Source: Blastocystis hominis (Eukaryota; Sar; Bigyra; Opalinata; Blastocystidae). From it: DNA of 64,000 nucleotides. The stretch spans positions 137,001 to 201,000 of the forward strand of contig NW_013171838.1 of NCBI RefSeq assembly GCF_000151665.1, read 5' to 3'. The notes beneath the pieces are model-generated. The model was given only the letters and a program-made list of their open reading frames with translations. It ran no database searches and was not told the origin of the DNA. Below are positions 43,915 to 56,967 of the stretch, one piece after another. The translations under genes were made by a program, and so were the position numbers. Position 1 is the stretch's first letter. Each line of letters opens with the position of its first letter.

Positions 43915-46900
43915 ATGGAAATTGAGGCAGAAGGAGAGGAAACTCAGTTTGAGCAGAGAATTCATGCGATTAATGTTCTTATTTTTGTTTGGCTGCTCAT
44001 TGCCTAGAATGATAACTTGGTCAGCTTTCTGTTGGAAAATGGTGGAGAATTAAAAAAGCCGCGGAATGCAAAAGTTATATACAATAAACTGCTGGAACTT
44101 CTGAAATCGACAACGAACATCGAGGGAGACAAGAGAGTGTACAATAATAGAGAGTAAGAGTTCAGAAGCCCTGTAAAAACATAGAAAATCATTCTTGCTA
44201 CTTGGAATCATCATAGATGTGTTAGTTGCCCAAACAGATCCAGATCTCGTTTACCTGCTAGAGTACTGCCTATCCATACGTCTTCATGCTTTTTCTAATC
44301 CTTAGACGTTCTTCGTGGACTCGCTGTTCATTACACATAAAGCAAATGTGATGATGAAGTTAATTTCCTACATTCAACTGTGCAATAACATCACGCGGAG
44401 AAATTTCGTGGAGAACGTCCGAGAAAAGATGCAATCCTACGGTCTGTACACCAGCAAGATTCTAGAACCCGAAACGGTAAGAATCTTTGATCCCGTGGAA
44501 GCAGATCGTCTCAAGCGGGACATTCAGCTGTATTCTTCAATCCCTACCGCTGTCTACGAAGGCGTGAACTTCATCTACCTGTGTCAAGATAAATACCCGG
44601 GAATTTGGTCGAATGAGCCTGCCTACGACGAGAAGCAAAGGAACGACGAGTTTCTCTGCGACATCAAAAACTCGCTTTTATTCACATTCCCTGAAGACAA
44701 AATGGACCGCCTCCTCCCCTTCTTCCAGAACTACTGCTTCTCCTTCTGGAAGCTCTTCCCGAAGGTGCGGAAATGGCTGCTCCGTCCGGAACACAAACCC
44801 TTCTTGGAGCGAGACACAAACCTTCTCTTCAATCAGCTCATGTTCCTCCTCAACTACGGCGTGGCCCACCGCGTCGCCATCACGCCGAATCCTTACGTTT
44901 ATCCCGTCCAGAGCAACCAGCTTCTCAAACTCGGCAGCGAAATCGCGCAGCATCTTCAGCCCCAGATCGCCTACAGACATCTTCTCCTCCTCGCCAGCTT
45001 TCACACAGTATTCCTCTCGAGCTCCTTCATCAACGCCAAAAACGTCAGCGCGCTTATTCTCCTCACCACCAACCTTCTCACACAGACTCTCAAACCTTAC
45101 CAGCACTTAAACAGCCTCCAACAAACGATCAAATCCAACGATCTCCTCAATCTCCCTCCCCAAACGCCCAACCTCATCACGCCCTCCAACGTCCAGCCCG
45201 TCATTCTCTTTCTCGGCCAGTTCATAAAGTTCTGGAAGACCAACTCTTCCGATCTCCGACGCATTTGCTTCCTGCTTCGGAAAATCTTGAACGTGCTCCT
45301 CCTCTTGCAGCAGCCAAATCCCTTGGAAGATTCCGCGATGCGGAGCGTGGTGGACCAGGTGCTGCTGATTCTGCTTCGATTGCTGGACTACGTGTTGGAG
45401 CGCTTCCCACTGGCTCAGCGAATGGAAGAAGCGAGAGAAAACCCGGCGCAGTGCGGGAATCCGCTTCGAAAAGAGGATCAGAGCGGGAGGAATTCGGTTT
45501 GGTTTGAAACACAATGGCTGACACGCGATACTTCCGTCTTCGAAGTCGGCGATGAGTTGGTAGTGGAGAAGCCATCGCAGCTGATCATGCTCACATTGTG
45601 GAATTCCCAGATTTTGAATTTGGTCTGTGCGCTTGCGGTTCGATTCGAAAAGGACACGATTACGGAGGAAACATTGCTGCGAATCTCCAACTGCATTCTC
45701 AGCGTGTTTCGGATTGTGAAGCAGCACAAACAGCCGAAGGTGCCCAAGATGAAATGCGAGAGCAAAATCGGTGCGTTTATCGATGACGCGCTGAAGGAAG
45801 TGGCGATGAGTTTGCAGAATTTCCCGTGCAGCCAGATGACGTTTCTGATCAATCGAATCATGCCGGTGTACATCGATCTGCTGCTCGAGAATCGATATTT
45901 GGAGAACATTCTTCCCTATTTCAGAAAGCCGCTGGCGCTGACGTTGTTTCTGTATTACGTGTTTGAGGAAGTGTCCAATCGATTGATTGTAGCGATCCGA
46001 TTTGTGTTGTGATGTGTAGATCTTACTGGTGGACGGTCCGAAAGCAGTGTCGTTGGTTCATTTGATCGACATGGCGCTTTCTTACGCCAGTGCAAAGAAA
46101 CTCGAAGACTTGTTCGTGCGTTATACTCCGGTCTTCCTCCACCGATTCAATCACTTGTAGATTTACTTGGCTCGATGCACCGTGCTCCTTCTCGAAACCA
46201 CGCAGCGAGAATCGCTGCTGTCTTTACTTCAAATCTTCTCAAGCACTTCCCAAGTCGCCGAATCGCTCTTTCTAGCCCAGAATGGCTACACGTTGTATTG
46301 CTCGGTGCTTCAATCCCTTCTAACCCTCGCAAAGCACTCTTCCGACTCCAAAGACACCGCGAGCTATCTGAACATCCTCCTCTCGTTCTCTTTCCCTCCC
46401 TATTTCACAGACACATGGCTCGCGACGCTCGTCAATGCGGGTCTCCTCGCGATACAGGTGACTCCCGTGCAATTGAATGGAGTTCGCACGCTTTCGCGGC
46501 TGTTGGTGGTAGAAAGCGAGCGCGTTTTGTCGATTCTCGATGAGCCACACCATCGAAGAACGTTAGTGAAGGCGATAAACGACTGCATGGCGTGTGTTTC
46601 GAACTCGGAGCTCCACTCTGCGATGCTAAAATTGATTGGTGCGTTGGGTGGATGGATGCGCGATCACGTGAACCCAATTCCTTGCTCTATGACCACAGTT
46701 CCCAAACCCGATTCTGTGAATTGCTATGTTTTCGAGCTTGATGACGGAATGAGACTGTCGTTATCCCATGACCAACTCATTTTGGAATGTTCGCATGTTC
46801 TTTCGAACTTCGCAAAGTACCCGGAGAACATGTCGATGATGTTGGCTCAAGCGAAACACAAAGCACTCGGCGTGCTGATATCGCTTTTCGATGCGGTGTA

Positions 46901-49900
46901 TGGAGTGTCAGAGAGCACTGAATCCATCGCAAACGAGACAGTCAATCTCCTTTCCAATGGCAACAGCCAAGGATTGAACGATAATGTGAATCTCCAAACG
47001 GCTTATCTGTATGTCCTCTTTCTCGCTGCGTGCAATCCGGTGCTTCACCCCAAAACCGTTTCTCTGCTTCGCAAATGCGCTTATCACTTCGGAAGAATGA
47101 TCATTCACAACTCAAACTTCATTCCAGCATTGCAAACACGGTGGGAGGACGTCGTCACGATTCTGGGTCCCATGCCTCCCAATTTTGTGTGTGATATCAA
47201 TCCAGAATTCGAATTCATTTTCGTCGCGTTCATCCGACTCTTGCGAGGAAATGGCGATTTTGTGCTGAGCGTGGCTTGCGAATGGGTCCAATTGCTCCAC
47301 GAACAGTTGCAGAACGTGCCGCCCGAAGTGTTTCACGCCTTCTTCGACAACTTCGTGACCGCGATGATTTCGCTCGGATACGAAGAAGGCTGGAAAACGC
47401 AGCTTCGTATCTGCTCGGTTTTCAATTTCATCCTGTCGCTGTTCGACAATCGATGGGCTTATCGCGTCATCTCCATCTTCCTTCGCTTCTATCTCCAGAC
47501 CTTGAATGTATCGATTGGAGAGGATTGCGATGCAGGTCACTCCAGTCAACGAATTGCCGCGCGCGTTGCCCGTTCTGCGAAAAGGACTGACGTGCATATT
47601 GCTGGGCAATTTCAGAACGAAGTATGCGAGGAGTTGAAGAGTGAGGAATAGTACGATGGTCGGTGGGGATTGGATCTTGGAATACTCGCTGCGTGTCTCG
47701 GATATCGCTGTCGTGCTTGTGCAGTATTTGTTTGGCGCGAATTGGTACACGCATTGCTTGGTGAAGAAGCTGATCTTCGATATTTTCAAGCATTGCAAGA
47801 CGGAGTCGGCGGCGAGTTCGTTCTCGCCGCTTCTCTTCAATCAAATGGAAACGATCGTGGCCAATTCGAACTTCTTTATGCTTTCCTTCGTTGAGAAACT
47901 GACGTAGCGTTCTATAATTCTTTTTTGTCCGTAGATTTGTTGACGCGATCACGTTTTTCCTGTACGTTCCGGAGCTTCGAGCGCCGATCGAGATCGAGCC
48001 GCTCCTGAAAGTCATTTTGATTTGGGGAGCAGAGAACATGGTTTCCTCGAAAGAGGTCAATTCCTACGTTTGCATCGAAGAAAGTGTTTTGATTTTAGCT
48101 GTTGCCGATCAAGGAGCTGGTTCCCAGTTCGTCCAGCGAATTCCCTCTTCATCGAGAAGCCCATGAGGAGATCCAGTCGCTCGTGATTCAGCTCGTCCTC
48201 ACCTACTTCTCCGTAGCTCCATTCTTCCGTGGCCTCATTTTCAGGTTTATAAAGACACCAATGTACAAAAGCTGCTTTTCTTGTTCAACGCGGCTTTCGT
48301 TCCTTTCCGCGAGTTTCTTTGGAGCGCGCTGCGCTTCGCGTCCGACGAACTATTCCAGGAGATCCAGCTGATGCTCTGCTATTTCCAAGCGAATTTCGAT
48401 TCTGAGTTCCGAAAGCTCATCGTTCCCGATTCCTTCGAACCCATCACGCAGTTCCTGATGAAATCGGCGATTAATTGCCGCACCGTCCACAACTTCGTGG
48501 CGGCGAAGCTGGTCAGTCCGAGTTTGCTGCAGCAGATCCACCGGCGATGCTCGAATTGGTGCGAAGAATTCATGGGGAGAGAGATTCGTGTAGGCTTGAG
48601 AGCGAAGCTCGATCGTAGATTTCGTCGGAAGAATTCACAGAGATGATTCGGCTGTTCTGTAGGTTTGGGGATATCGTGAGCATCCTGCTGTGTAACAGCC
48701 AACTGAATAAGATGCTGATGAAGCATTGGATGGTGACGAACGTTCCGCTGAACACCAAGCGAATCGTAGTGGAAATGGAGGTCTGTGATGTAGTTTTCGT
48801 ACTTCGCGTGGTCGTTGAATGAGACGCAAATCCAGCAGATTTTTAACAAGGAAACGTTGGAACCGGCGAATCCGTTTTGGATTTGGGAGATGGAGGAAAT
48901 CATTCTGTGTGCTCCAGGCCCGATTTGTTCGCACCTGATCATGCGGTTTATAGAGATTTTGAATAGCTGCATGGACGTCGATCCTCAAATCCGCTTTCGA
49001 TTGCTGCGATGTGTATACCATTATGTCGGTGTTTTCAATCGACTTCATTTCAGATTTCGCTTTTGATCGATAAAGTTCAGATGGATACTTCGTTGATCTT
49101 GATGTCAGAGCAAATCACATTCATCGTCAGTGTGATGATTCCTTTGCTCGATAATATCAATGCCTATCTCCATCATACCAAGCAGATCAACACGCTGATT
49201 GATCCTCTTCCCTACAATGGAATATTTATGGGGGAACTGGTGGAAACTGTCACGCACCTCACTATTAAACTGATCAGAGCGAAGTTCGACGCTGGTCTTG
49301 CTATCAAGCTGTGCGAACTCGTTGCGCTTCCACTCCCTCTCACCCATATCGAAGCGTATAACTTCCTTCATTTTGAGTGTCAGAAGCTGTTTGAACTCCA
49401 GCGAAATGAGATGGTGAAGTAGAAGGATGTGTTGCGTGTTTGATGAGTAGACTGGCGTTAGGAACAGCCAGCGGGCAGTACAATTTCCCATTGCGGCATA
49501 CTCTTATTTCCAATATTGTGATTCCTTGTGTAGCACAATTCCAACGCACGGAATGCAAGCTTGTCTATCCCTTTGTTTTTATGGGCTACATGAACACGGT
49601 CATAAAAGAGAAGGAAAAGAGCGACATCTTCTACAACGATTATACCACTTTCAACGATCTCTTTCAGCTTATAGTACTCATTGTGAAATCGTGTCCTTCG
49701 GAAGTGGAGACGAACAAAGATTTTTCAGCAGCGATAGCGAGAATCTTGCAATATGGATCGGTTCTCCAAATCCAGAGCCTATTTTGTAAGTGTTGTTTCC
49801 TAACCAATCAGAGCAGTCAGAAGACAATATACGAAACGATATCAGCGATATTGCACGCCTATTCCTATTACACAGATTCCATGGAAAACGCACTGTTTTA

Positions 49901-52900
49901 CACCATGTTTTTGCATTGTAGGACTTGGGATTGGATTTGACGTAGGCTATCAGCTGCTGGATGAGAATAACAGGGTGTTTCTCTACAAGAAAATGGCCGA
50001 TATGTTGAATAAAAAGCCAATTCCACGATTGATTCGTCTCATCGAAATCACCCCGAGCATGATGAAGTTCATCTCTCGCAATCTAATAAGATTGGACTAT
50101 CCCACGAGTATCATCGCTTTGGAATATCGGCTCACTCTCGATCCTCCTACCCGGCCATTGAATAACGAGGACCCGAAGCAGGCGCAGCAAACTATCACCG
50201 AATTGGTTTATTCCGTGTTCCGCGGAATGCAAGAAGAGTTTTCCAACTTTTGTTACAATGATGGTTACTATTACCGATGTTATTTTCTGCTGAAACGAGC
50301 GGCAGCGATCATTGATTGGCCGTTTTCTCTGCAGCCGATGATTCAGTTGCTGGAAGAGAAGATGGAGAAAATGAAATCGGAGGGGCAGAGCGAGGAGAGA
50401 CGGATGTTTGTGTTGTCGATCTTTGAGATCATGCTCCCATTCATTCAACACAATCCGAAGAATATTCATCTCGATAACCCTTCGGATTTGTGCAGACTCA
50501 TTTTCGAACCGCTTTCTTTTATCCATTTTTCATCGCCGTTCGCGCTGCTTCTCCAGTTTTTGAAAGCTCTTCAAAAGACCGATTTGATTCTTCAAATTGG
50601 AAACAGTCTTGTGGTCAACATTCTAGAAGTAATGAGCGCAGATAGCTACATTTATCATCGATGGTGCTATCTAAAACTGATCGAGACGATTGTTCCCTAT
50701 CTTCCAAAGACAAGTACCATGGTAACAAATTTGTGGGAAGCCTATAAATCGATTGTGCCGATCCTCGATTGGTCTCGTTATCCCAAAGCAAGGTATCCAT
50801 TTATCATTTTTGTTGATGTGTAGTCCGTTAATTTCGATCGAAAGGCATTGCAGTGAGCTTCAGATCCCTTCGCTTCGCTTCGTTGGGACCGTTTCTGTGC
50901 TTCGAAGCTATTTGTTATACGACAATTTCAACGGAGGTCCTCACAACATGGACATCATTCGCGAAGAAACGATCAAAAGGAACGTTCCGGATCTCACACA
51001 GTCGCTGATTCGAATGCTGCACAGCATGCCGTCGCTTGAGAAGTTCGGCAGCTTTCTCACAGCGATGGAATTCGTTCGGACGCTTCCGCCCACCCGCCAT
51101 AATTTAGTCACAATGCAGGAGTATGAGAAGCTGTGCGAGAAAGTCCGTCAACGGCCTCTCGAATTGAATGAGTTGCTGATTCACGCGATGACCATCGATG
51201 ATTCATTGCGAAGCAACGCGTTGCAACAGCTCGTTCGCTTGCTCCCGTTGGATGCGGCCTCGGCATTGTCGTTCATACTCCGCCTGCCGTGGAGTGCGAT
51301 CGGGCATCAATCCTGGCTGCCATTGGGAACGTGGCTTTTGCTGTATGCGCTGCGGAGACATCACGAAACCATGGTTCTGGATGTGTTGCAGGATCTTCTT
51401 TGGGTCAATCACACGCTGTGTGAAAAGTAGGAATTGAGAGGGAGATGGATGATGATTCTGTAGACTATGGATTGTGTTGTTTCCTCTGATTTGGGATCAC
51501 TGCACGGCGGAAAAGCAGCAAAGGTTGCTCGATGATGTCATCTATTTCCTCTCTCAGGATTTCCACAAAGCCCAGAAATCCTATTTCTATTCGTTCATTC
51601 TGAGCGCAGATCCGTTTTCTCGCTCCTCGAATTCGATTCAAGTCTTTCTAGAGGGATTAACGCGCTGCAAAAGTCTTCCGCTTCTTCCAGCATCGCTCAG
51701 CCAATCCATCGCCGCGACCTTCGATCCATTTCACATGTCCTATCTCCAAGAAGAGGCGTGGAAAGAAAAAGAAAGCTCTCTTGCGGAGTGGCGAGATTTG
51801 CTGGTCGTTCCTTTTGGATGGAATGAGAAATAGATTAAATCGGAACGACTTGAGCCAGCGCTGGGTATTGTGGTTTCGATGAATGATCAGCTTGTTGCTG
51901 ACGCGTTTCTGAGCGAAGTGAATCGCGAATATCGCTCTGCGTTCGACAACTACAACAGACGGAAGGAAAAGGGAAACGTGGAAGGGTTTGTGGAGGAGCG
52001 AATGATGGAGTGCTTGAAGAATATGAATGTCTGGTCGGTTGTTGCGGAGCAAGCGATTGTGAAGCGAGACAGCGCGTTGCTGATCGAGTCGTTATCAAAT
52101 CTAAACAAATGGGAGTACGCGAAACCTCCACTATTTTCATCTTCTAGCGAAATCGAGTCTTTGATGAATTCGAACGATCTTCCATCGAATTCGAATTCGA
52201 ATTCGAATCGTTCGATCGAGTCTTCGCTCCTCTCCATGCAGCTACACATCCTCAAAAACCAACCTGATCAAATCCAATCGAGTTATCGCGAAGTCGAATC
52301 GCTTCTCATCGAAGCGTATCGCGAGATTCTCTCCATTCCGCAGGAACGTCGCTTACAAATCCAAAGTCAGCAGTTCTACACGATGAATCTTCTCGCAAAA
52401 CTGGGCGATCGATCGCGTGCTTCCACGCTAATTATGACGCATCTTCGAAAGATCCCGAAAGGCCGATCCGATTCGGTCGTCGATCACATCAATTTGCTTC
52501 GAGTTCGGCAGAGTTTGTATTGGAAATTGGAAGAAAAGGAAGCGAGCAATCTGTCCACCATAATGTCAGATTTCGAGTGGACGACGATCCAAATCGCTCA
52601 GCAGTTTTTCGAGGAAGGCGATTACGCGAGTACGTTGGAAACATTGATTTCAGCTTCGCATCGAAATCGAATCTCAACGCATTTTGTTCAGGAAATGGGG
52701 TCCATTGTTGCGAAGCTGTCTTCCAGTAATCTCTTCCAGTCGGATGTCCGCGCCGACATTCAGAACCATCTCACTTACAACTTCGATTGCTTCGGCTCTT
52801 CAGAACGAAGCGCGTTGCTCTCCTCCCTCGCGATTTCGAAGCTCAAAACGGCGAACAAAAGCAACATGAGCAAATTCTACGAAGAAGTCTACTCCTTGCT

Positions 52901-55099
52901 ACACAGTGCTGTGAGTGCGGATTCTGAAAACAAACAAGCCTGGCACGAACTCTCCTCGCTTCTGTTTTCGCTTCTTGTCCAGCGCAACCAAACCAAGATG
53001 GATCTTCCGTTCGTCACACCCGAGTATTTAGTCGCCACGATCATCTCAGCGCTTCGATTGGATTGCACGAACACTTCTCTTTTGTTCTGGCTGTTCTACA
53101 GCATAAACAATCATCAAAAAACGCTCAGCGAGAAAATCCTCAAGCTGCTTGAATCGATCCCTCTGCACGCTTTTATTCCTTATTTGTATTATTTGTTCAT
53201 CCCTCGAAGTCCGCTCATACTGGTCACTCATCGATTGATGCATTCCCTGCTGTCCGTCTATCCAGAACTCACTTGCTTTTACCTGGAATGGAACCAATCG
53301 TTTATCTCCATGAACTTCGGTCCGCTCTTCTCCTTTCTCCCCGATCGAGTCAAATGCGATGTTGTATGCAGTCGAATCAACGCGTTGATTGTAGTTGAAT
53401 CCCCATCTCATAAAGCCCAAATCCAACAACGAAGTCGAACCCGATTATGTAGAATACAAACTCGCGAACTCCGAAATCATAAACAAAACCCGCTACTTCA
53501 TTCAATGTCTTATTCAGGACCGAGGAAACATTCCGAAGCAGCTTCTCGGATCGTTTGACGATCTGCTAAACCAGTGTATCGACGTTTCTGCTCGCTCGGA
53601 TGCGATTCCTGAACCAATCATCATTCAGTTAGAACACTTCGCCAAGGTTTTTGATGATCCTCCGGAACACTATTTCCTATTCGGTCAGTATGCGAATGCG
53701 TTTCATCAAGACTTTTTGAGAAGTCTTCCTCTTCGTACAGAACCGAGAATCGGGACGGCAATAAAAACGTCGACAGTCACAGCGATGATAGAGAACGAAA
53801 ATGAAGCGTCACAGCCACTCAGAACACGCCCGAATCCTAAGTTTCCCCAGGATATCGATGAGCTCATTCACCGTCTAACAAAATGGAAAGTCTTTTTGGA
53901 AACGATCATCGAGCGCTCATCCGAGTCAAGGCTCCCAATATTCGGGTTTGCTTATCTGTCGTCCATTCTGCCGTCTCTCCACGTTCCGAATTGCTACAGC
54001 GCGAAGGGAACGGCGCTTCGCATGCAGTCGATTTCACACTTCGTTGTAGACCCCCGTGACCACAGTTATCGATGGAATTCGTTTCGAATCAAAGACGAGT
54101 TTGGGCATTTCCACTATTTCTCGCTGGTGAAAGAGCGGCCGATGGATGTGATTTATTCCTACAGCGCTGTTTTACTGGCTCATTTCTTCGGCAAACTGTA
54201 TCAGAACGATCCGAACATCGCAAAACGAATCGATCTGAGTCATCGATACAACATGCTGCCGTTAAACGCGGTCACGATGTTGACCGAGCGATCCAGAAAC
54301 GAATTCAGTTTAGCCGAAATAATGCGATCGACTCTGAAGAAGAAGGGCGTGAGTTTGGACGATTTTTTTATTGCAGTCGCGGAAACCAAGCGAATAACCG
54401 AGCCAAAAGTGAGTCCGAGCGAATTGGATGCGTATTTATCGATGGAAGGCGAAGTCCGCGATTATTTGTAGGAATTGAGAGGAAGTAGTGTGAATAGATT
54501 GGACTGGTTTGTATCGGTGTATGAATACGAAGAGTTCAAAGAGCAATTCGCGTATGAATGGGCGTTTTCTTCGGCGTACATGATGTTCAGCAAGTGGGGA
54601 AACGTGGAAACGGTTGATGGGTAGTCAGATGGATGCGAAACCGAGTAATATTCGAATTGATCGGAAAACGGGGCAAGTACGACTCGACTCTCCAATCATG
54701 AACTACGATTTTTCGAACAAAATGCTGGGGTTTGCGACCAACATGTTCGTTCCGTATCGATTAACGCCCGGTATTACGGACTTCCTGGGGATTTCGCACG
54801 TGAAAGGATCGTTTTTGAGTGTGCTGCACGCGGTATATCGCCAGTATATCGAGTCGCAAGACTTCACGATCTTCTTTTCCTTCGCGGGCTATCTGGATTT
54901 TATCAGCGCTGCGCGGTGCAATTTGGTGAAGGAGAACTCGCTGTCGAAGATCAAGACCTGCACGCAGACGTACATCCAACAGTTGAAGCAGAAATCGGCG
55001 TCTCTGTCGCTGCAGCAAGTTCTGAGTTCGTTCCTCACGCAGTCGATCGACTGTAAGAATCGAGCGCCGATGGAAACCACATGGTGCATGTGGTTATGA
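43915..55099 (+). CDS. TRA1: TRA1/TRRAP-type PIKK pseudokinase (SAGA/NuA4 scaffold)
   Basis: A plus-strand gene of about 11.2 kb (estimated 3,400-3,500 residues) running from ATG 43915 to TGA 55097-55099 across many 28-36-nt introns, for example GTAGCGATCCG... (31 nt, near 46.0 kb) and GTGGGGAAACG... (31 nt, near 54.6 kb). Most of the protein is helical HEAT/FAT-type repeats. The C-terminal kinase-like domain aligns with PIKKs but has lost catalysis: the GDRHxxN loop reads DAKPSNI and the DFG position reads DSP. The chain ends in a FATC-like tail with TWCMWL in place of the usual W..W. Size, helical content and degenerate kinase are typical of TRA1/TRRAP, which brings activators to SAGA and NuA4 acetyltransferase complexes in the nucleus. 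One join near 44.28 kb is unclear. The 3' end faces the RGN-repeat gene. Confidence 0.93.
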
Positions 55100-55111
55100 T
55101 TTTCACTTTGC

Positions 55112-55127
55112 TTTGTTTTCTCAAACA
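55112..55127. terminator. Bidirectional 3'-end element between TRA1 and the RGN-repeat gene
   Basis: TTTGTTTTCTCAAACA. The minus strand reads TGTTTGAG (55127-55120), four bases after T55132, which is the first base of an in-frame TTG. The plus strand reads TTTGTT 13 bases after the TRA1 stop. Confidence 0.6.
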
Positions 55128-56662
55128 CACAAAGCCACTAAGGTATCCAAAACCGGCGCAAATCGTTCCGCTTGGCTCTTGGAACCCTCCGATTCGGTCT
55201 CCTGCGATGGTTTCTGAGCGGTTTTGAACTGCGTTGCGCCTTGTTGTTGTTGTTGATTCTCTTCTTTCTCTTCTTTCTCTTCTTCATCTTCATCGCGATA
55301 TTCAGGTAACTTCGCGATGCTTTCTTCTCGTGCCTCTACGGATTCTCTGCGGTTTCGTCGTCTCCTTCCACTCCGTCGATTCCCTTTCGGATACAAATCC
55401 GCTTGAATTCCCGCGCTTCCCCCAACACTTTGATTGGTTTCCACGTTTCCACCTTGAGGGCGTGCGTTTCGACGCCGTTGATCGCCGGAACCTCGCTGTT
55501 CTGAGGCGTTTTGAGGCGTTGCATTGCTCGAATTCCCCTCGGTTCTACCGTTTCCCTGGTTTCCCTGGTTTCCCTGATTGGAGCCAGTGGTGTTTTCTGT
55601 GTTTTGTCTTCGCTGCTTTCTCCCATGTTCATTTTCTCCGTGATTATCTTGGTTTCCACGGTTTCCACGGTTTCCACGGTTTCTCCGATTGGATCCAGTG
55701 GATCCATTGGATCCATTGGAGTTCTGCGTGTTTTGATCTCCTTTATTTCTTTCCTCCTTTCCATCGTCCTGGTTTCCACGGTTTCCACGGTTTCCACGAT
55801 TGGATCCATTGGAGTTCCCCGTGTTTTGCCGCCCTTTCCTTTTCCCATCCTCTCGATCGCCCCGGTTTCCCCGGTTTCCCCAATATCCCCGATTTGACTG
55901 GCGATGCGCGGGCTTAAAGAAATGCTGGTTCTGGAGTTTCAGGTTCGTCGGTTCGCTCTGACTGGAGCGAGATTCCGACGAGTCGCTGTCCGAACTGGAG
56001 GAAGTTTCACTCGAATCTTCGGAAGAAACGGACGTGGATTCGGTTTGTGTGCTCGATTGACTGGTTTCCTCAGAAGATTCGGTAGTGCTGGGAGTTTCGT
56101 TTTGGGAGGGGAGTTTTGTTGATTGAGGGGCTTCGAATCGAACTTCGGCGGTGGAATTATTGTTATTGTTGTTATTCGAAACGACCATCGGAGGGATCAT
56201 GCCATACACGGGAGCGAAATTGATCATATGGTTATAATCCATGGGAGCACTATTGATCTGAATGGGTTGCATGTATTCCATGGAGGGATTAGAGACAACA
56301 TATGGGATTGAATAGTTTTGGGCTGGAGCTGCAGAGTAGGAAGGGGGTTGTTGGAAATTCCCAGTAGGATACATGGGAGGCTGTTGAGGAACACTCTCAG
56401 CATAATCATGAGTAGGGTAGAAGGGTGCAGCATCAACATTTAATTTTAAGCTACTCGCTGACGAGCTACGATCATTTGAATTGCTCATTTGAGTATTTGT
56501 GGTCACGGGACGTCGTTTTTCTGAAGAGTGAGCTTTTTGGGTTCTTTGTTGTTTTCTAGGATTCCTCGAGTTATTTTTGTCTGTATCGATTTCTGAATTC
56601 TCCGGAGCCAAGATGGGAATTCCTGCCGTTAACTCATTATCACTTCTATATGTAATTTGCAT
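55121..56662 (-). CDS. Disordered RGN-repeat, Gln/Asn-rich protein (possible RNA-binding)
   Basis: A 513-residue intronless frame from ATG 56662 to TGA 55121. The N-terminal third is Pro/Tyr/Gln/Asn-rich (PTGNFQQPPSYSAAPAQNY) and holds an Asn run (NNNNNNN). A Ser/Glu/Thr tract follows (~180-245). The centre has three to four degenerate repeats of about 35 residues, each starting with NRGNRGNRG and ending in QNT..SNGSN-like text. The C-terminus is Arg-rich, then acidic, with a QQQQQ run. No folded domain is seen. RG/RGN repeats with prion-like flanks are common in RNA-binding condensate proteins; that is an inference. If cleavage occurs after T55132 the protein loses its last three residues. 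The gene is divergent to the CCCH gene. Confidence 0.8.
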   Translation of the reverse strand: MQITYRSDNELTAGIPILAPENSEIDTDKNNSRNPRKQQRTQKAHSSEKRRPVTTNTQMSNSNDRSSSASSLKLNVDAAPFYPTHDYAESVPQQPPMYPTGNFQQPPSYSAAPAQNYSIPYVVSNPSMEYMQPIQINSAPMDYNHMINFAPVYGMIPPMVVSNNNNNNNSTAEVRFEAPQSTKLPSQNETPSTTESSEETSQSSTQTESTSVSSEDSSETSSSSDSDSSESRSSQSEPTNLKLQNQHFFKPAHRQSNRGYWGNRGNRGDREDGKRKGRQNTGNSNGSNRGNRGNRGNQDDGKEERNKGDQNTQNSNGSNGSTGSNRRNRGNRGNRGNQDNHGENEHGRKQRRQNTENTTGSNQGNQGNQGNGRTEGNSSNATPQNASEQRGSGDQRRRNARPQGGNVETNQSVGGSAGIQADLYPKGNRRSGRRRRNRRESVEAREESIAKLPEYRDEDEEEKEEKEENQQQQQGATQFKTAQKPSQETESEGSKSQAERFAPVLDTLVALCV

Positions 56663-56967
56663 TCCAACATCCTTTACAGAACAAAATTTGACTTAATCTG
56701 ACTCCTTTCTGGATACTAAAATGTAAATAAGCTCGTTTGTCCTTACCCTTCTATATTTCTTATGGAGCACGGTTTGTAATAATTCTCCTTCCATTCCAAA
56801 TATAGATTACTTTAAATCTATTCAAATAGATATGTGTCAATATTCAACAATTTCTCCCCTATTATCACAATTCCACATATATGGACATTTCTCCATTGAA
56901 CTTTGTGGTTTTTTATTCTGTGTTGTAATACTATCACGAAGCTTGTCACTTCATGAATATAATGTAA
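56663..56967. promoter_or_regulatory. Divergent intergenic region between the RGN-repeat and CCCH genes
   Basis: 305 bases between two divergent start codons. AT-rich, no open frame of interest. It presumably holds both promoters; no site can be named. Confidence 0.45.
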
